From NCBI RefSeq assembly GCF_004337985.1, contig NC_043740.1, positions 2,128,874 through 2,192,873 on the forward strand: a stretch of DNA of 64,000 nucleotides, written 5' to 3'. Positions 22,887 through 32,921 of this stretch are shown here, piece after piece. The position numbers and the translations under genes are program-made. The notes under the pieces were generated by a model. It did not search any database and was not told the DNA's origin. It worked only from the letters and a program-made list of their open reading frames with translations. The stretch's first letter is position 1; each line of letters opens with the position of its first letter. This DNA is from Pyricularia pennisetigena. Lineage: Eukaryota > Ascomycota > Sordariomycetes > Magnaporthales > Pyriculariaceae.

Positions 22887-23542
22887 TCAGGGATTTTTGT
22901 TTTCGCAAATATCCTGTAGGTTTTTCAAACCATCCAAGACCTGCTCCGGCAAGTTTGCATTGGATAACCGGCCGTAACGCAGGTCGCTCAAGTCTCCGAC
23001 AGTTTTCTTCACCAATTCGAGAAGTCTGGTCTCTTCAGCCCGCAGATCCTTAATCTGGCTTTCGACTGCAGACAAGGAGGTCTCCATGCTTTGTATGACC
23101 ATACTCAGGTTTGCAAGAGGATCATCGTCAGTTGGAGCAGAGCCCGAGGTGAGCAACTGGTTACGAGATCAGTATTTATCTTGATTTAGTGCATTTTGGG
23201 CACTCAAACATCCAGAGATAACATAGTTGGGGTTCTCACTGCTTTTTCGACCTCGTCCTCTGCGTCGTACTCGTCCGCCAAAGCCCCTATCCTGTCCGCC
23301 CTAGTGATCTGCCTTCGAATAACCTTTGCGTGGCGGGATGTCTCCTCCGTGATGTTTTCAGAGACTTCTTCTACAACATTACTCCTTTGGCGCTGTAGAT
23401 CCCTATACAGGGATCGTACTTGCGACGATGATCGGTGCTGTGGCGGAAACAAGGCTTTGAATTCGTCCAGTGATATGATTGTGGGGAGCTTTGCTGGGAC
23501 TAGCAAGAAGTTGCTCAAGATGGTCGATTCTGTCGGCGCCAT
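22887..23542 (-). CDS. NKP2: Nkp2/Cnl2-family kinetochore protein
   Basis: Probable Cnl2/Nkp2 homologue, a small coiled-coil subunit linked to the COMA part of the inner kinetochore. Two exons, 23542-23240 and 23156-22887, give 190 residues. The N-terminus carries the family pattern ESTILSNFLLVPAKLPTIIS followed by FKALFPP and LYRDLQRQR. The remainder is helical (VIQSMETSLSAVESQI, LRAEETRLLELVKK), ending in a polar tail. The donor is GTGAGA and the acceptor CCAG. It lies 1.7 kb from the CENP-Q-like gene start on the same strand, with one unrelated gene between, and shares its upstream region with EAF3. Confidence 0.82.
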
Positions 23543-24217
23543 GGTCAGAGTCGGCCTGGTTTTGTGAGAGAGAACATCCCTGTTCTCAATACAGTGACAT
23601 TCAAGATAGTAAATTAGCAAGCGTGCTCAAAAATAATTTCATTGCTCCCGCCTATCTTAGCCTGGGACTGACACATAGGCAGGGGAGTGTTTGTCATTTA
23701 ATGATCGACGCGTGGAAGTAGCTGTTCGACACGTCTAGAACGCGTCGCCGCTTGCACAGCGGTGGGCCTGTCACTGGTCGTGCAAACCAAACTCCCGTGA
23801 TCACGGGATCACCCTATCAACCATCATTTTCCTCGTCCACTCCCTCAGTCCCTTTCCATCTTGTCCAAGTCAGCCTGCACTGGTCTAATTCAATTATAGC
23901 CAACTCAACCTGATCACACGATTTCAATTATCAGCCAGAGATTTGTGGATATGTTTTGTTTTGAGTGACGAATCGGAACCACTAGAAATTGATTCGCATC
24001 GGACGTCGGGTACTCTTTACAAAAAGCCTGATCCGACGTGTTTGGTCTGCAACAAGGGAGGCACTAGCGCGTTCTGGCAGCCCAAAACATACATACCATC
24101 AGCAGCAGAGCTGTCATCAAAAAACCAAGACAAACCCAAAGGACACGGCGGGGGAAATTGGCTAGGTCTGTAAAATCGACGGCAACTCATCCTTAGCCGC
24201 ATCAAATATTTGCAAAG
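23543..24217. promoter_or_regulatory. Divergent NKP2/EAF3 promoter with 16-bp palindrome and two ACGCGT words
   Basis: 675 bases between the start codons. ACGCGT occurs at 23708-23713 and 23740-23745. A perfect 16-base palindrome, TCCCGTGATCACGGGA, lies at 23793-23808. Both are candidate regulator sites; function is unproven. Confidence 0.5.
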
Positions 24218-26920
24218 ATGCCGCCAAAGCAATCTGCACCGCCCTTTAAGGCGGACGAGAGGGTATTTTGCTTCCATATGGACATGCTTTACGAGGCACG
24301 CATCCTCGAGATTCAGAGCGAGGACAACGACCTGTTCTACAAGATCCATTACAAAGGATGGAAGAACACGTGGGACGACTGGGTGCGGCAGGACAGGCTG
24401 CGCAAGTTCAATGACGAGAACAAGGAGCTGGCCCATACGCTCAGGGAGAACGTCAAGGCACTCCAGGCGCAGGCCAAAGGCGGCGCCAGCGCCAGATCAG
24501 CTGCCTTGAAGAAGGTATCTGTGACTGGCCAACGCACCGGTGTCGACTCTTCAAGGGGGAGTGAGGAGCGTACTGCACAACAGGCGACGTCGAGCGGAAG
24601 GGGCTCTAAGCGACAGCGGGATCACGATCTTGAAGAGGTATGTTTAGCTGTTTTATTTTGGCCGCATGTGCCTATTTGAGTTCCTATTCATGCTCCTCTG
24701 CCAGCGGGATGAGATGGGCAGTTAGTTGTCTGGGTATTTTGAAAGTTTTCAAATACCGAGCTATCAATCATGGCGAGTGCCTTCACTTTTCCATACTGCA
24801 GGGAGCACCGTAATACGGCCAGAAGAGTTGCAAACCAAAAGCAGCGGGCCTTAGTTCGACTATGCAACTGTTGGCGAGTGCTGTATTGCCCTTTTTCGTA
24901 TTGTTGCAAATCCCCTCACGGGTATGGAAACAAACGCCACGGGGAGCATTGGAGAACCGCTTCGAAACTTGCAACGAGCTTCGTCTGCCCTACGCCCGAG
25001 TGGGATAAAAGATTTGAAGTGCGACATTGTTATTATACATGTCAAAACCTGAAGAGAGACAAATTTCCACCGGCAAGTAGCTCTCTTCAAAGCACATGGA
25101 ATACTCGGTGGATCTGGTTGATGTGACTGCCTGGTTGGGCGTTCATGTGTTTGGCTGGGGGAACTCCGCGCGCCTCTGCTGCACCTGCCAAATTCATCAA
25201 TTCATCCCTTGGCCCCCTTTCACTTCGCACTCAGTAATTCACCACCGGTAGCATGTTGGTCTACCAACCTGGCCTACCGATCAAGCGGCGTCTTTAACCA
25301 TAATTTTCTCCTCTCGCCTCCCCACGAATATCGTCATATTCGAAACCGATTACCGTGCTTCTCCTTCGGTTTCAGCTTTCATCACTCCAACCGACAATTA
25401 TCGCACAGCTTCTCCTCTGCAACCCTCTTTCTTCCCGCTCCACCTCTCACAGCCTACCCAGATCGGACTTGCAATTCCCGTTCCACGATTTCCCCTTGTC
25501 GGCGGCCAGCGGCAAACATGTCGAAACGCAAATGGGGCGCCGATACACCATTGGAAGAAGCTCTGTCATACGAGCAACAGCTCATTCGAGCGCACACGAG
25601 AAAATGTCACGATTATCTCACGGATCTTCCACAACAAAACTACCGCTATGTGGATGCGAAAGGGGATATCGCGTTCGAAACTTCCCGCTTTAGGACTCAA
25701 CCCACACGGGGAGCGGTCCATCCCAAAGTCATAGAGAAGCGGAGAAGACGTAGAGCAGATTCGACCTACGAGCAGTATTACCAGCATATGCCCAAGGATC
25801 ATAACATTCCCCTTGCAGGCAAACCATCCGCCAAGCTGGCTCTGATTGAGGCCGAAGAGGCTCTCGCAGTCAGAAAGGACTCGGGCAAGATTACTTATAC
25901 TGAAAATGATGCATCCTCTGCACTGCTGTCGCCTCCGCTCTCCGCCACCACTCCAGTGGGCATTAACCTGCCCTCCCCTGCCTCTCCGCCCAAGGGCCAG
26001 GGCGAGGGGGAAGGATCATTTCCTCCAACGCCCGAAAAGGTCGGCAAATCCGCTGGCTTGGGCGATAAACCTCTTGATGCAACTACATTCCCATGACGTC
26101 CCAGTAGGACTACGGCTTTTATTTCTTTTTTGGCAAAATCGCTATCGCACTTTGATTCTTCATCTTTATCTATGACTCGCTTTAGTTCCTTCTAGCCTAA
26201 CGACATGGTTTTTGCAGGAGGATGCATTCCAGAATCGACCATCGATCAAACTTGTAATGCCCGATCACCTCAAGGCAATGCTCGTCGATGACTGGGAAAA
26301 TATTACCAAAAGCCAGCAGCTCGTGCCTCTGCCACACCCGCACCCATTTGACGAGATAGTCAAGGAGTATATGGACTGGGAGATCCCGCATCGCCCAGAA
26401 GACTCAGCCGAGAAGGATCTTCTCGAGGAGACCATGGCTGGGTTACGAGAGTACTTCAACCGGGCTCTCGGGCGCATCTTGCTATATAAGTTTGTTACCC
26501 AAACCTAATCGAAACCAGCCAGCGCCCCAGGAGCCCCTGCTGACGATCCTGACAGGTTCGAAAGAACGCAATTCATGGAGATTTCAGAGCAGTGGGAATC
26601 TCCCAAAAATGATGGGCATAAGTGCCCGGCCGATACATACGGTGGAGAGCATCTCCTTCGCTTACTAGGCATGTTTTTATTTGACCCCAGCTGCATCTTA
26701 CATTGATTCCATCACGCTGTTCATAAATCTCTAACGACTTTTAACAGTGAGCCTTCCCGAGCTTGTTGCTCAAACAAACATGGACCAGCAATCAGTCAAC
26801 CGTCTCCGCGAAGAGATCACCAAGTTCACCAACTGGCTGGGAAAGAACTACACAAAGTATTTTGTCAGCGAATATGAGACGCCCGGCCCCGATTACATTG
26901 AGAAGTCGCGGAGCGCCTGA
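24218..26920 (+). CDS. EAF3: Eaf3/MRG15 chromodomain protein (NuA4 and Rpd3S subunit), with a gene nested in intron 1
   Basis: Eaf3 reads methylated H3K36 and anchors the NuA4 acetyltransferase and Rpd3S deacetylase. Four exons, 24218-24637, 26218-26489, 26556-26668 and 26748-26920, give 325 residues. The N-terminal chromo-barrel is seen in VFCFHMDMLYEARILEI and YKIHYKGWKNTWDDWV. A basic linker leads to the MRG domain (VMPDHLKAMLVDDWENITK, LVPLPHPHPFDEIVKEY, LPELVAQTNMDQQSVNRL), ending in YFVSEYETPGPDYIEKSRS. Intron 1 is 1580 bases, very long for this genome, and holds a complete gene at 25518-26096. Intron 2 uses donor GTTTGT. Intron 3 (26669-26747) appears to use a GC donor (CTAG/GCATGT). 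Frame and protein family match across every junction. Confidence 0.93.
25518..26096 (+). CDS. Conserved-looking hypothetical protein, nested in EAF3 intron 1
   Basis: Intronless 192-codon gene in the same orientation as EAF3. The N-terminal two thirds look like a conserved basic, helical domain (KRKWGADTPLEEALSYEQQL, YEQYYQHMPKDHNIPL, KLALIEAEEAL) with a basic cluster EKRRRRRAD that could be a nuclear signal. The last third is Pro/Ser-rich and disordered. I do not recognise the family and assign no function. The 5' side has the long pyrimidine-rich stretch typical of fungal leaders. The ORF stays open upstream to 25209, but the start at 25518 (AACATGTCG) fits the composition change best. Its stop lies only 121 bases before EAF3 exon 2. 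Confidence 0.78.
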   Translation: MSKRKWGADTPLEEALSYEQQLIRAHTRKCHDYLTDLPQQNYRYVDAKGDIAFETSRFRTQPTRGAVHPKVIEKRRRRRADSTYEQYYQHMPKDHNIPLAGKPSAKLALIEAEEALAVRKDSGKITYTENDASSALLSPPLSATTPVGINLPSPASPPKGQGEGEGSFPPTPEKVGKSAGLGDKPLDATTFP

Positions 26921-27711
26921 TCATCATAACTCTATTTAGCAATCGACCTAGCGGGGCTGTCGTAATTAACTAGATTTCTTGGTCCCTTTGCTCTCCCGGA
27001 GCTCCTATCCCATCCTGAATCTTGTGTGACCAGCCGGGATGGCACTATCATTTATATGGAGCGCGGACATTAATGACACAATGAATCGCCTTCTTTGTGC
27101 AGTGTAGCCGCGTCTCGTTTTATTTTCCATGATATCGGAGGTACCGTCTGTGCCTTCGTGGGTTGTGCTACGTGAAGAAGTTAGCATTGCCCATCTGTTG
27201 TGGTACAATCAAGCTTCGGAGGCCGGTTTGGTTGAACTAGCAAATAGCCATATCTATATTAGCCAATCATAATTCCAACCTGGCAGATTTTTTTTTGATG
27301 GTGCTGTATAATTTCCAAATGCAATCGACAGACTTGGACGGTTGAAGCCATGGCGAGCTGTAATTCATGCAAGCCGAGCGAATTTAGGGGAAAACCATGG
27401 GGCTGAGGGATCATCATCACACGGGGAGATGGGTGCCGAGACCCCAAAACACACATCTTGTGCTAACCGCCGATTTATTCTCACAACTTTTGTACACAAC
27501 TTGATATATTCGTACATGGGTATGATACAACTTGAAGCAAGACTTTGCGTCCGCATTCCACCCCTAAAGCTGCATCTCCGCCCATACACAGCCAGGTGCT
27601 CATCGGGATCTTGGCCCTGCGAAACACCAACCCGCCTGGCACCTTTATGCTTTGTATCTCTTCTCCTTCATGATAATTTCATTTTTTTTTCTTCTTCTTT
27701 TCCCCCCGATC
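26921..27711. other. Intergenic between convergent genes
   Basis: 3' flanks of EAF3 and of the mitochondrial uL30 gene. No gene was recognised; the 142-codon ORF at 27342-27770 ends in low-complexity sequence and overlaps the uL30 gene antisense. Confidence 0.5.
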
Positions 27712-27972
27712 TCACCTCGGAACGGCCTTCTCGATGTAAAAGCCTGGATCCGGCTTCCTCTCCGCCTTGAGTTCAAACTTTGTCTTGGCGTGCTCGACCT
27801 CCTCGACACGCACCAGCTCCTTGACCTTCATGATCATACCGGCGACCTGCCCGCTGACCGGGTGGAAGACGGTCATGCCGCGTCGCCGCAGGCCCAGCGC
27901 CGCGAGCACACCACGCGTCCGCTCCGGCAGCCCGATGGCGCTGCGGTGTAGCCGTATCGCGAAGTAGCTCAT
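27712..27972 (-). CDS. MRPL33: Mitochondrial large-subunit ribosomal protein uL30m
   Basis: Single-exon 86-codon protein of the L30 family, part of the mitochondrial large ribosomal subunit. It shows the L30 pattern: an initial strand with [18 protein letters not shown], then [18 protein letters not shown], a conserved V-GMI-KVK--V ([18 protein letters not shown]) and a short C-terminal extension. Length and lack of a long presequence match fungal mitochondrial L30 proteins (yeast Mrpl33). The start ATG at 27972 begins [11 protein letters not shown]. No oddity is visible. Confidence 0.9.
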   Translation of the reverse strand: MSYFAIRLHRSAIGLPERTRGVLAALGLRRRGMTVFHPVSGQVAGMIMKVKELVRVEEVEHAKTKFELKAERKPDPGFYIEKAVPR

Positions 27973-28913
27973 CCTGGTGAGTTTTGTGCGGGCAAAGAAA
28001 GGGTTTCTGGGTTTGTACGTTGTATCTGGGTTCGTCTTTGTGCAGGGCTGCTTGGCTCTTCTCGCGAAAGCGTGTATCAGGTCGTTGTTTGTTGATTTGA
28101 GACTTGAATTCTGAGAGCTTAATCGCTGAATGGGCTTGGTTCGGGTTGATCTCGATGTCGCTAGTACCCGGTAGCTCGATGCCGTACACCCCTATTTTTC
28201 AAGCCGAAAATGAGAGTTTCGAAGTGGTGAGCTGCGGAATTGAGAGCCTACATCTCGTCAGTATTTGCTATCACAAACTGGCAGAACATATCTGAGGATG
28301 CCATTAAACGCCAAGAGATCTTACAGGTGAAATGGTTCGCCCCTCTGCTGTAGTCAACAGTTCACATGGAATATGGTCAACCGTCCTGGAAAGGCAGCGG
28401 GCCAGTTGGCTACAATATTGGCCGGTTAAAGGTTGCTTGTCGCGCGTGGAGAGCAACATCTAACGCTTCAATTTGTTGAAGTCGCGGCAGCCGTCCCAAA
28501 ATTTACAACTGATCCGTAGGTGGAGGGCCGATTGGTCGGGTAATAGTGGGCCGGATTTTGAGATCCACATGTATGCTGGTGCTGGACCCTCGGGTTGTGC
28601 ACCAAAGCGTTCATTTGCCAATGGCATGGCATCTTCTCACTCAGCAAGTTTCAGCGTCTACAATTCGAGTAATCAGTTTGTCATAAAGCCCGTGGTTATT
28701 TTGTGCTCAAAATGACCCTATTAAATCTTGCTAAAGAGGCATAGCTCGTACACTTCTTGATTCTATCAATTCTGTCCGAAACATCACAAAAGCATCGACC
28801 AGGTTGCTGAGGGCCGTTTGGGGGCGAGCCACCCCCTTCATCCACGATTCTACGTAACGCATGATTTTGACCAAGATATAACGCGACCCAAGCCGCAAAG
28901 AAAAAACCCTTTC
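27973..28913. other. Intergenic
   Basis: Upstream region of the uL30m gene and 3' flank of ACL1. Short ORFs only; nothing recognised. Confidence 0.5.
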
Positions 28914-30983
28914 TTAAATTTGAACCTCCACACGACCCTCGTTACCCGGCTGGGTTTGGCTAAGAGTGGGGAGCAGGTAGGTAATGTCATCCCACGGGTG
29001 GCGGTAAAGACCAGTGCGCAGCCTCTTCTGGTCAAGGTAGTGCGCAATGAGACCAATGCTCCTGCCAAGAACGAACAGACCGTTGAGAACACCCATCTTG
29101 AGGTAGTCCTCAGCCTCCTCGGAGCTGAAGGCACCGCAGTTGCGGAGCAAATCAACGAAGCAGACAGCAATGCAGCCATCAACGTTGAGAATGAGGTTGT
29201 CCTTCTTGGAGGTCGTCACCGTCTCGACAGCCAAAGCATAATCCAGGAGCTTGCAGCTAGGGAACTTTGCCTTGACATACTCTTTGACAAGCTCAACACG
29301 CAAGTCAGGGTTGTTCCGTGACTTGACACGGTGGCCAATGCCAGGAATAAGCTTGTTTTGCTTGCGCATCAGGTCGACAAACTCGCGGGGGCTGAGACCC
29401 TTGTCGTGGGCCTTGGTGAACTCCTCAGCAGCTCCGTCCAGCGCACCACCGAATCTGGATCCGATGGTGAGAAGACCAGAAACAAGGGCGCTGATAAGAT
29501 CCTTGCCAGCACGAGTGGTGATGATGGTGTTCATGGCACCAGATACAGCCGGACCGTGGTCGGCCGTCAACATGAGAACCATCTCAAGGAACTTGGAGGC
29601 GTAGTCAGGGAGACGGCGCCTGAACCACAGAAGAGACATGACACCACCAATTCCAATTTCCTCCTTGAAAACGTCCGAGATAGGCATACCAGCGTACAGA
29701 AGTTCCTGTCCACGGTCATCGGAGATGGTCGAGATGAAGGCTGCAGGCTTACGGATGAGACCAAGCTCCTGGGCCCATGAGTAGTCAATAGGGATCTTAG
29801 GAACAGCCGGCTCTGGCTGAGGCTTGATGGTACCGTCCTTGACGAGCTTCTGGTAAAGGGAAGAAAGAAGCTCAGGAAGTTCCTCGAAAGTGTTGGGAAC
29901 GTGGAATCCTGCATCCCTCATAGACTTGTTCTTGGTGGCAGCAGTCTCAAGCTGCGAGTTGGCAAAGGAACCGGCGTGGCCGAACTGGACCTCAGTCTTG
30001 AACATGCTTGCGCAGGTTCCGATGGCCCAGGCCACAATTGGCTTGGTAATGACACCCTCCTTCACGGCCTCGATGACCTTGTACTCCTCAACACCACCGA
30101 CCTCACCCAAAAGCAAGAGGATCTTGCAGTCGGGGTCGGCCTGATACCTCAGGAGATGGTCGATGAAGGTAGTACCAGGGTACCGGTCACCACCGATGGC
30201 AACACCCTCGTAGACACCGTCGGTGGTTTGCGAGATGATGTTGTTAAGCTCGTTGGACATACCGCCTGACTTGGAGACATAACCAACAGATCCCTTGCGG
30301 TAAAGCTTCGAGGCAACAATGTTGTCCATCATACCTCCAGTGTTGCCGATCTTGAAGCTTCCGGGCTTAATGCCACCAACGGTTGCGGGGCCGATGATGG
30401 TGATACCCTTCTTCTTCGCAATGTGTGCGATCTCACGGGCTCGCTATTTTTCACACATGTCAGCAAATTCTATTTCGGCCTCAAACGCTTCGCTACTTTC
30501 ATAGCCAATGCTTACCCTCTCCGGGACACCCTCTGCGATGATGGCGATAGTCTTGATGTTGGGGTACTCCATGAGCTCCAGAGTCGAGCTGTAAACACTG
30601 CGAGACGACGCAAAGTTCACTACTGTGTCGACATCGGGGTGCTTGGCCACCGCCTTCTGCACCTCTTGGTAAACCGGCAAGAGGGTTTCGCTGGTGCCCC
30701 AGTACATCTTGCTGACGAACTGGCCGCCAAAGGTGTAGATAATGCCGGCGACTGATGGCGTGGAGCGCTTGCAGATGAAGTCAAAGTCAAGCATGCCCTG
30801 GACAGCACGGGGCTGGAGACCGTAGACGAAGCATCGTGTCTTGTCGTTGAAGAGAGCGTGGTTAGGCAGAGGGCTGAGAGGTCGGCTCGGCGCAGGAAAG
30901 CGGCGGATGTTGTCGTTGGCGGAGAGCCCACCGGTTGGGTTGGAGCCCTTGACGCCGTCGCCGTTTGTTGCGGTGGGAGACAT
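28914..30983 (-). CDS. ACL1: ATP-citrate lyase subunit 1 (citryl-CoA synthetase alpha-like plus citrate synthase-like half)
   Basis: One of the two subunits of fungal ATP-citrate lyase, which cleaves citrate with ATP and CoA to oxaloacetate and cytosolic acetyl-CoA for lipids and histone acetylation. Two exons, 30983-30516 and 30443-28914, give 665 residues, the normal length. The catalytic histidine that is phosphorylated lies in [11 protein letters not shown]. The CoA-ligase region shows [17 protein letters not shown]. The C-terminal citrate-synthase-like domain shows the conserved [14 protein letters not shown] and ends [11 protein letters not shown]. The intron has donor GTAAGC and falls between EGVPER and RAREIAHIA. 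It is divergent from ACL2, the usual arrangement in filamentous ascomycetes. Confidence 0.97.
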
Positions 30984-32921
30984 AGTTTTGGCTATGAGGG
31001 GTGACGCAGCTCGTGGTTTTCAGACGGACACAGCTTGTTCGTAATAACTTTTTGTTAGCTTGCCCCTGACAGAGAAGACTTTCTTGATTGAAAAAAAAAA
31101 GACAGAACTTCTGAGAAGTCGGGATAAAATTGGGGGTGTAAGCTCTGCGTATAGTTGATTTGCAGGCTCAGGAGTTGTGACCAATTCTCATAGCTACGAT
31201 AGAGCCAACCTCCTCATCTATTGGGAATGTCAACATTCTCAACACATACCTTGGCAGTCCTCGAATGCTTTGCACCTGTCCCAATTGACTTTCTCTTTGT
31301 TTCCCAAGGAAAAAAAAAGAAAAAAAAAAGAAAGGCGATCAAGTGAGGTAGGGAGCGTGGCAATGGACTTTTTTTTCTTCAAAACTCCGGACTGAGATGA
31401 GGAGCTTCGAGTTGGAGGGATGGAAAGCTGGACTCAAAGAGCGGGGATGTTGCGCAGGTGCACTAGGGCGGCCAGGTACCAAACTTCCGCTACCGCTGCT
31501 AAAGAAAAAAAAAAAATTGGGAGTCCGCCCAAGGGTATCGACCAGGGATCGCTAAAAAGTTGGGAAAGTTGTTGGCCCGTTGACCTCTGTTGAATACTTG
31601 CCGCGTAGGATGTACCCAGTTCCGTGCGTGGGGCTGTCGAAGTACCGGTACCTCCTGCCACCCCTCCGCCCCGTCGAAAGTCTTGACCGCCGCCTCAGCT
31701 GTAAATCCGGAGGGAGTGATGCAGATACAGGCAGGCACAGATTGGGATGACATTCATCGATGGCTAGCGTACAGATGGCGCCTGGGTCGATATGAGACAA
31801 CCTTCCGACGGCTCAAAAAGAGGACTGAACGCTATTCTAGATACAGAATAAGATCGCGTAGTAGCAACTTTTCTTAATGGAGAAAACTTTAGAGTAACTA
31901 CGCGTTAGTAAATTCAATTGCTCCCCTCATGGCCAGTAAACGCCTGCAACGCCACTTCCGATGCAGGCTTCGGACAACAAGGGGGAACGCGCTGGCGTTT
32001 CCCGGGGTTTGAATATTGCTGAGGTGCACAAGCAATGGTGACCGCGCACTTGCTTTTCGGAGTCTCCCCACCATCAGCCTTCCGCAATTGCTTCCCTAAG
32101 GCCGCGAGGCTTACGTTGCGAAAAGTTGATAGATGCAACACGAGGGGGAGGCTTTGCTTCTCACGCGAGCTTACGATCTTGGCCTGATTAGCTATGACTG
32201 AAGACTCGGCGGTGTGCTCGCGTCAAGGCCGGACCCGACTTACGATCGATACGTTGGACGTCCATGTGTGTCGAAGTACCTGTACTCCGGCAGTAGACCG
32301 CTTGGGTGGTGGGGCAAAGCACTGCGGTGCCTTGGTGATCTTCCCCAAAAAAATTTGGCCTGACTGCCCTCCCCTGTTGTAGCTTGGTACTGTAACCCCA
32401 ATGGCCCAATGGGTGCGGGATCTATGGTCCTTACCCCCCGCCGTTCCGGCTCCCCTCCACACTAGTATCGATGCGCAGGAAGCTGCCACTCGACGCTCCG
32501 AATTTTTCGAGAGAAACCTTCAAGGCTGTAACAGATTGATCACTCGACCTTCTGCTGCTTTGAAGACCTCTGAACCTTTCTCGAGTCTCTCAGGTTTGCA
32601 AATTTGGTTTTTTTGCCAGCTGCGTTGCCATTGACGGTCAAATACCAAACTGTGCCCCTGGTAAGTAGGTCTTGCTATGTGTGCTGTGTTCTAATATGAT
32701 GGTACTACCATCTTTGCAGCTTTGGGCCTTTGGTTCCTAGTTTGGCAGTACAGAGGGCGAGAAAGTTTGGACGACAAACTCACTAGAGTTCCATAGTTCT
32801 CATTGCTAACCATCTGGCGGGTTCTTGTTAGAAGCTTTCCCGCGAGCACATTTCGAACAGTCGGCAGCTGCAAATCCATTGACAAAAGGAACTCTTTGTC
32901 ACGCACCGAGAATCTCTCAAT
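30984..32921. promoter_or_regulatory. Shared ACL1/ACL2 divergent promoter region
   Basis: 1938 bases between the two start codons. No coding sequence is convincing. The ACL2 side holds a probable leader intron. Coordinated control of the pair from here is expected from known fungal ACL pairs, but no specific site was identified. Confidence 0.6.
32661..32719 (+). other. Probable 5'-UTR intron of ACL2
   Basis: GTAAGT donor at 32661, TCTAAT branch-like word near 32690 and TTTGCAG acceptor ending at 32719; 59 bases, 202 bases before the start codon. Confidence 0.55.

Noticed and set aside
28818..29780. Plus-strand ORFs of 117-167 codons
   Set aside because: Antisense to ACL1, whose protein is unmistakable.
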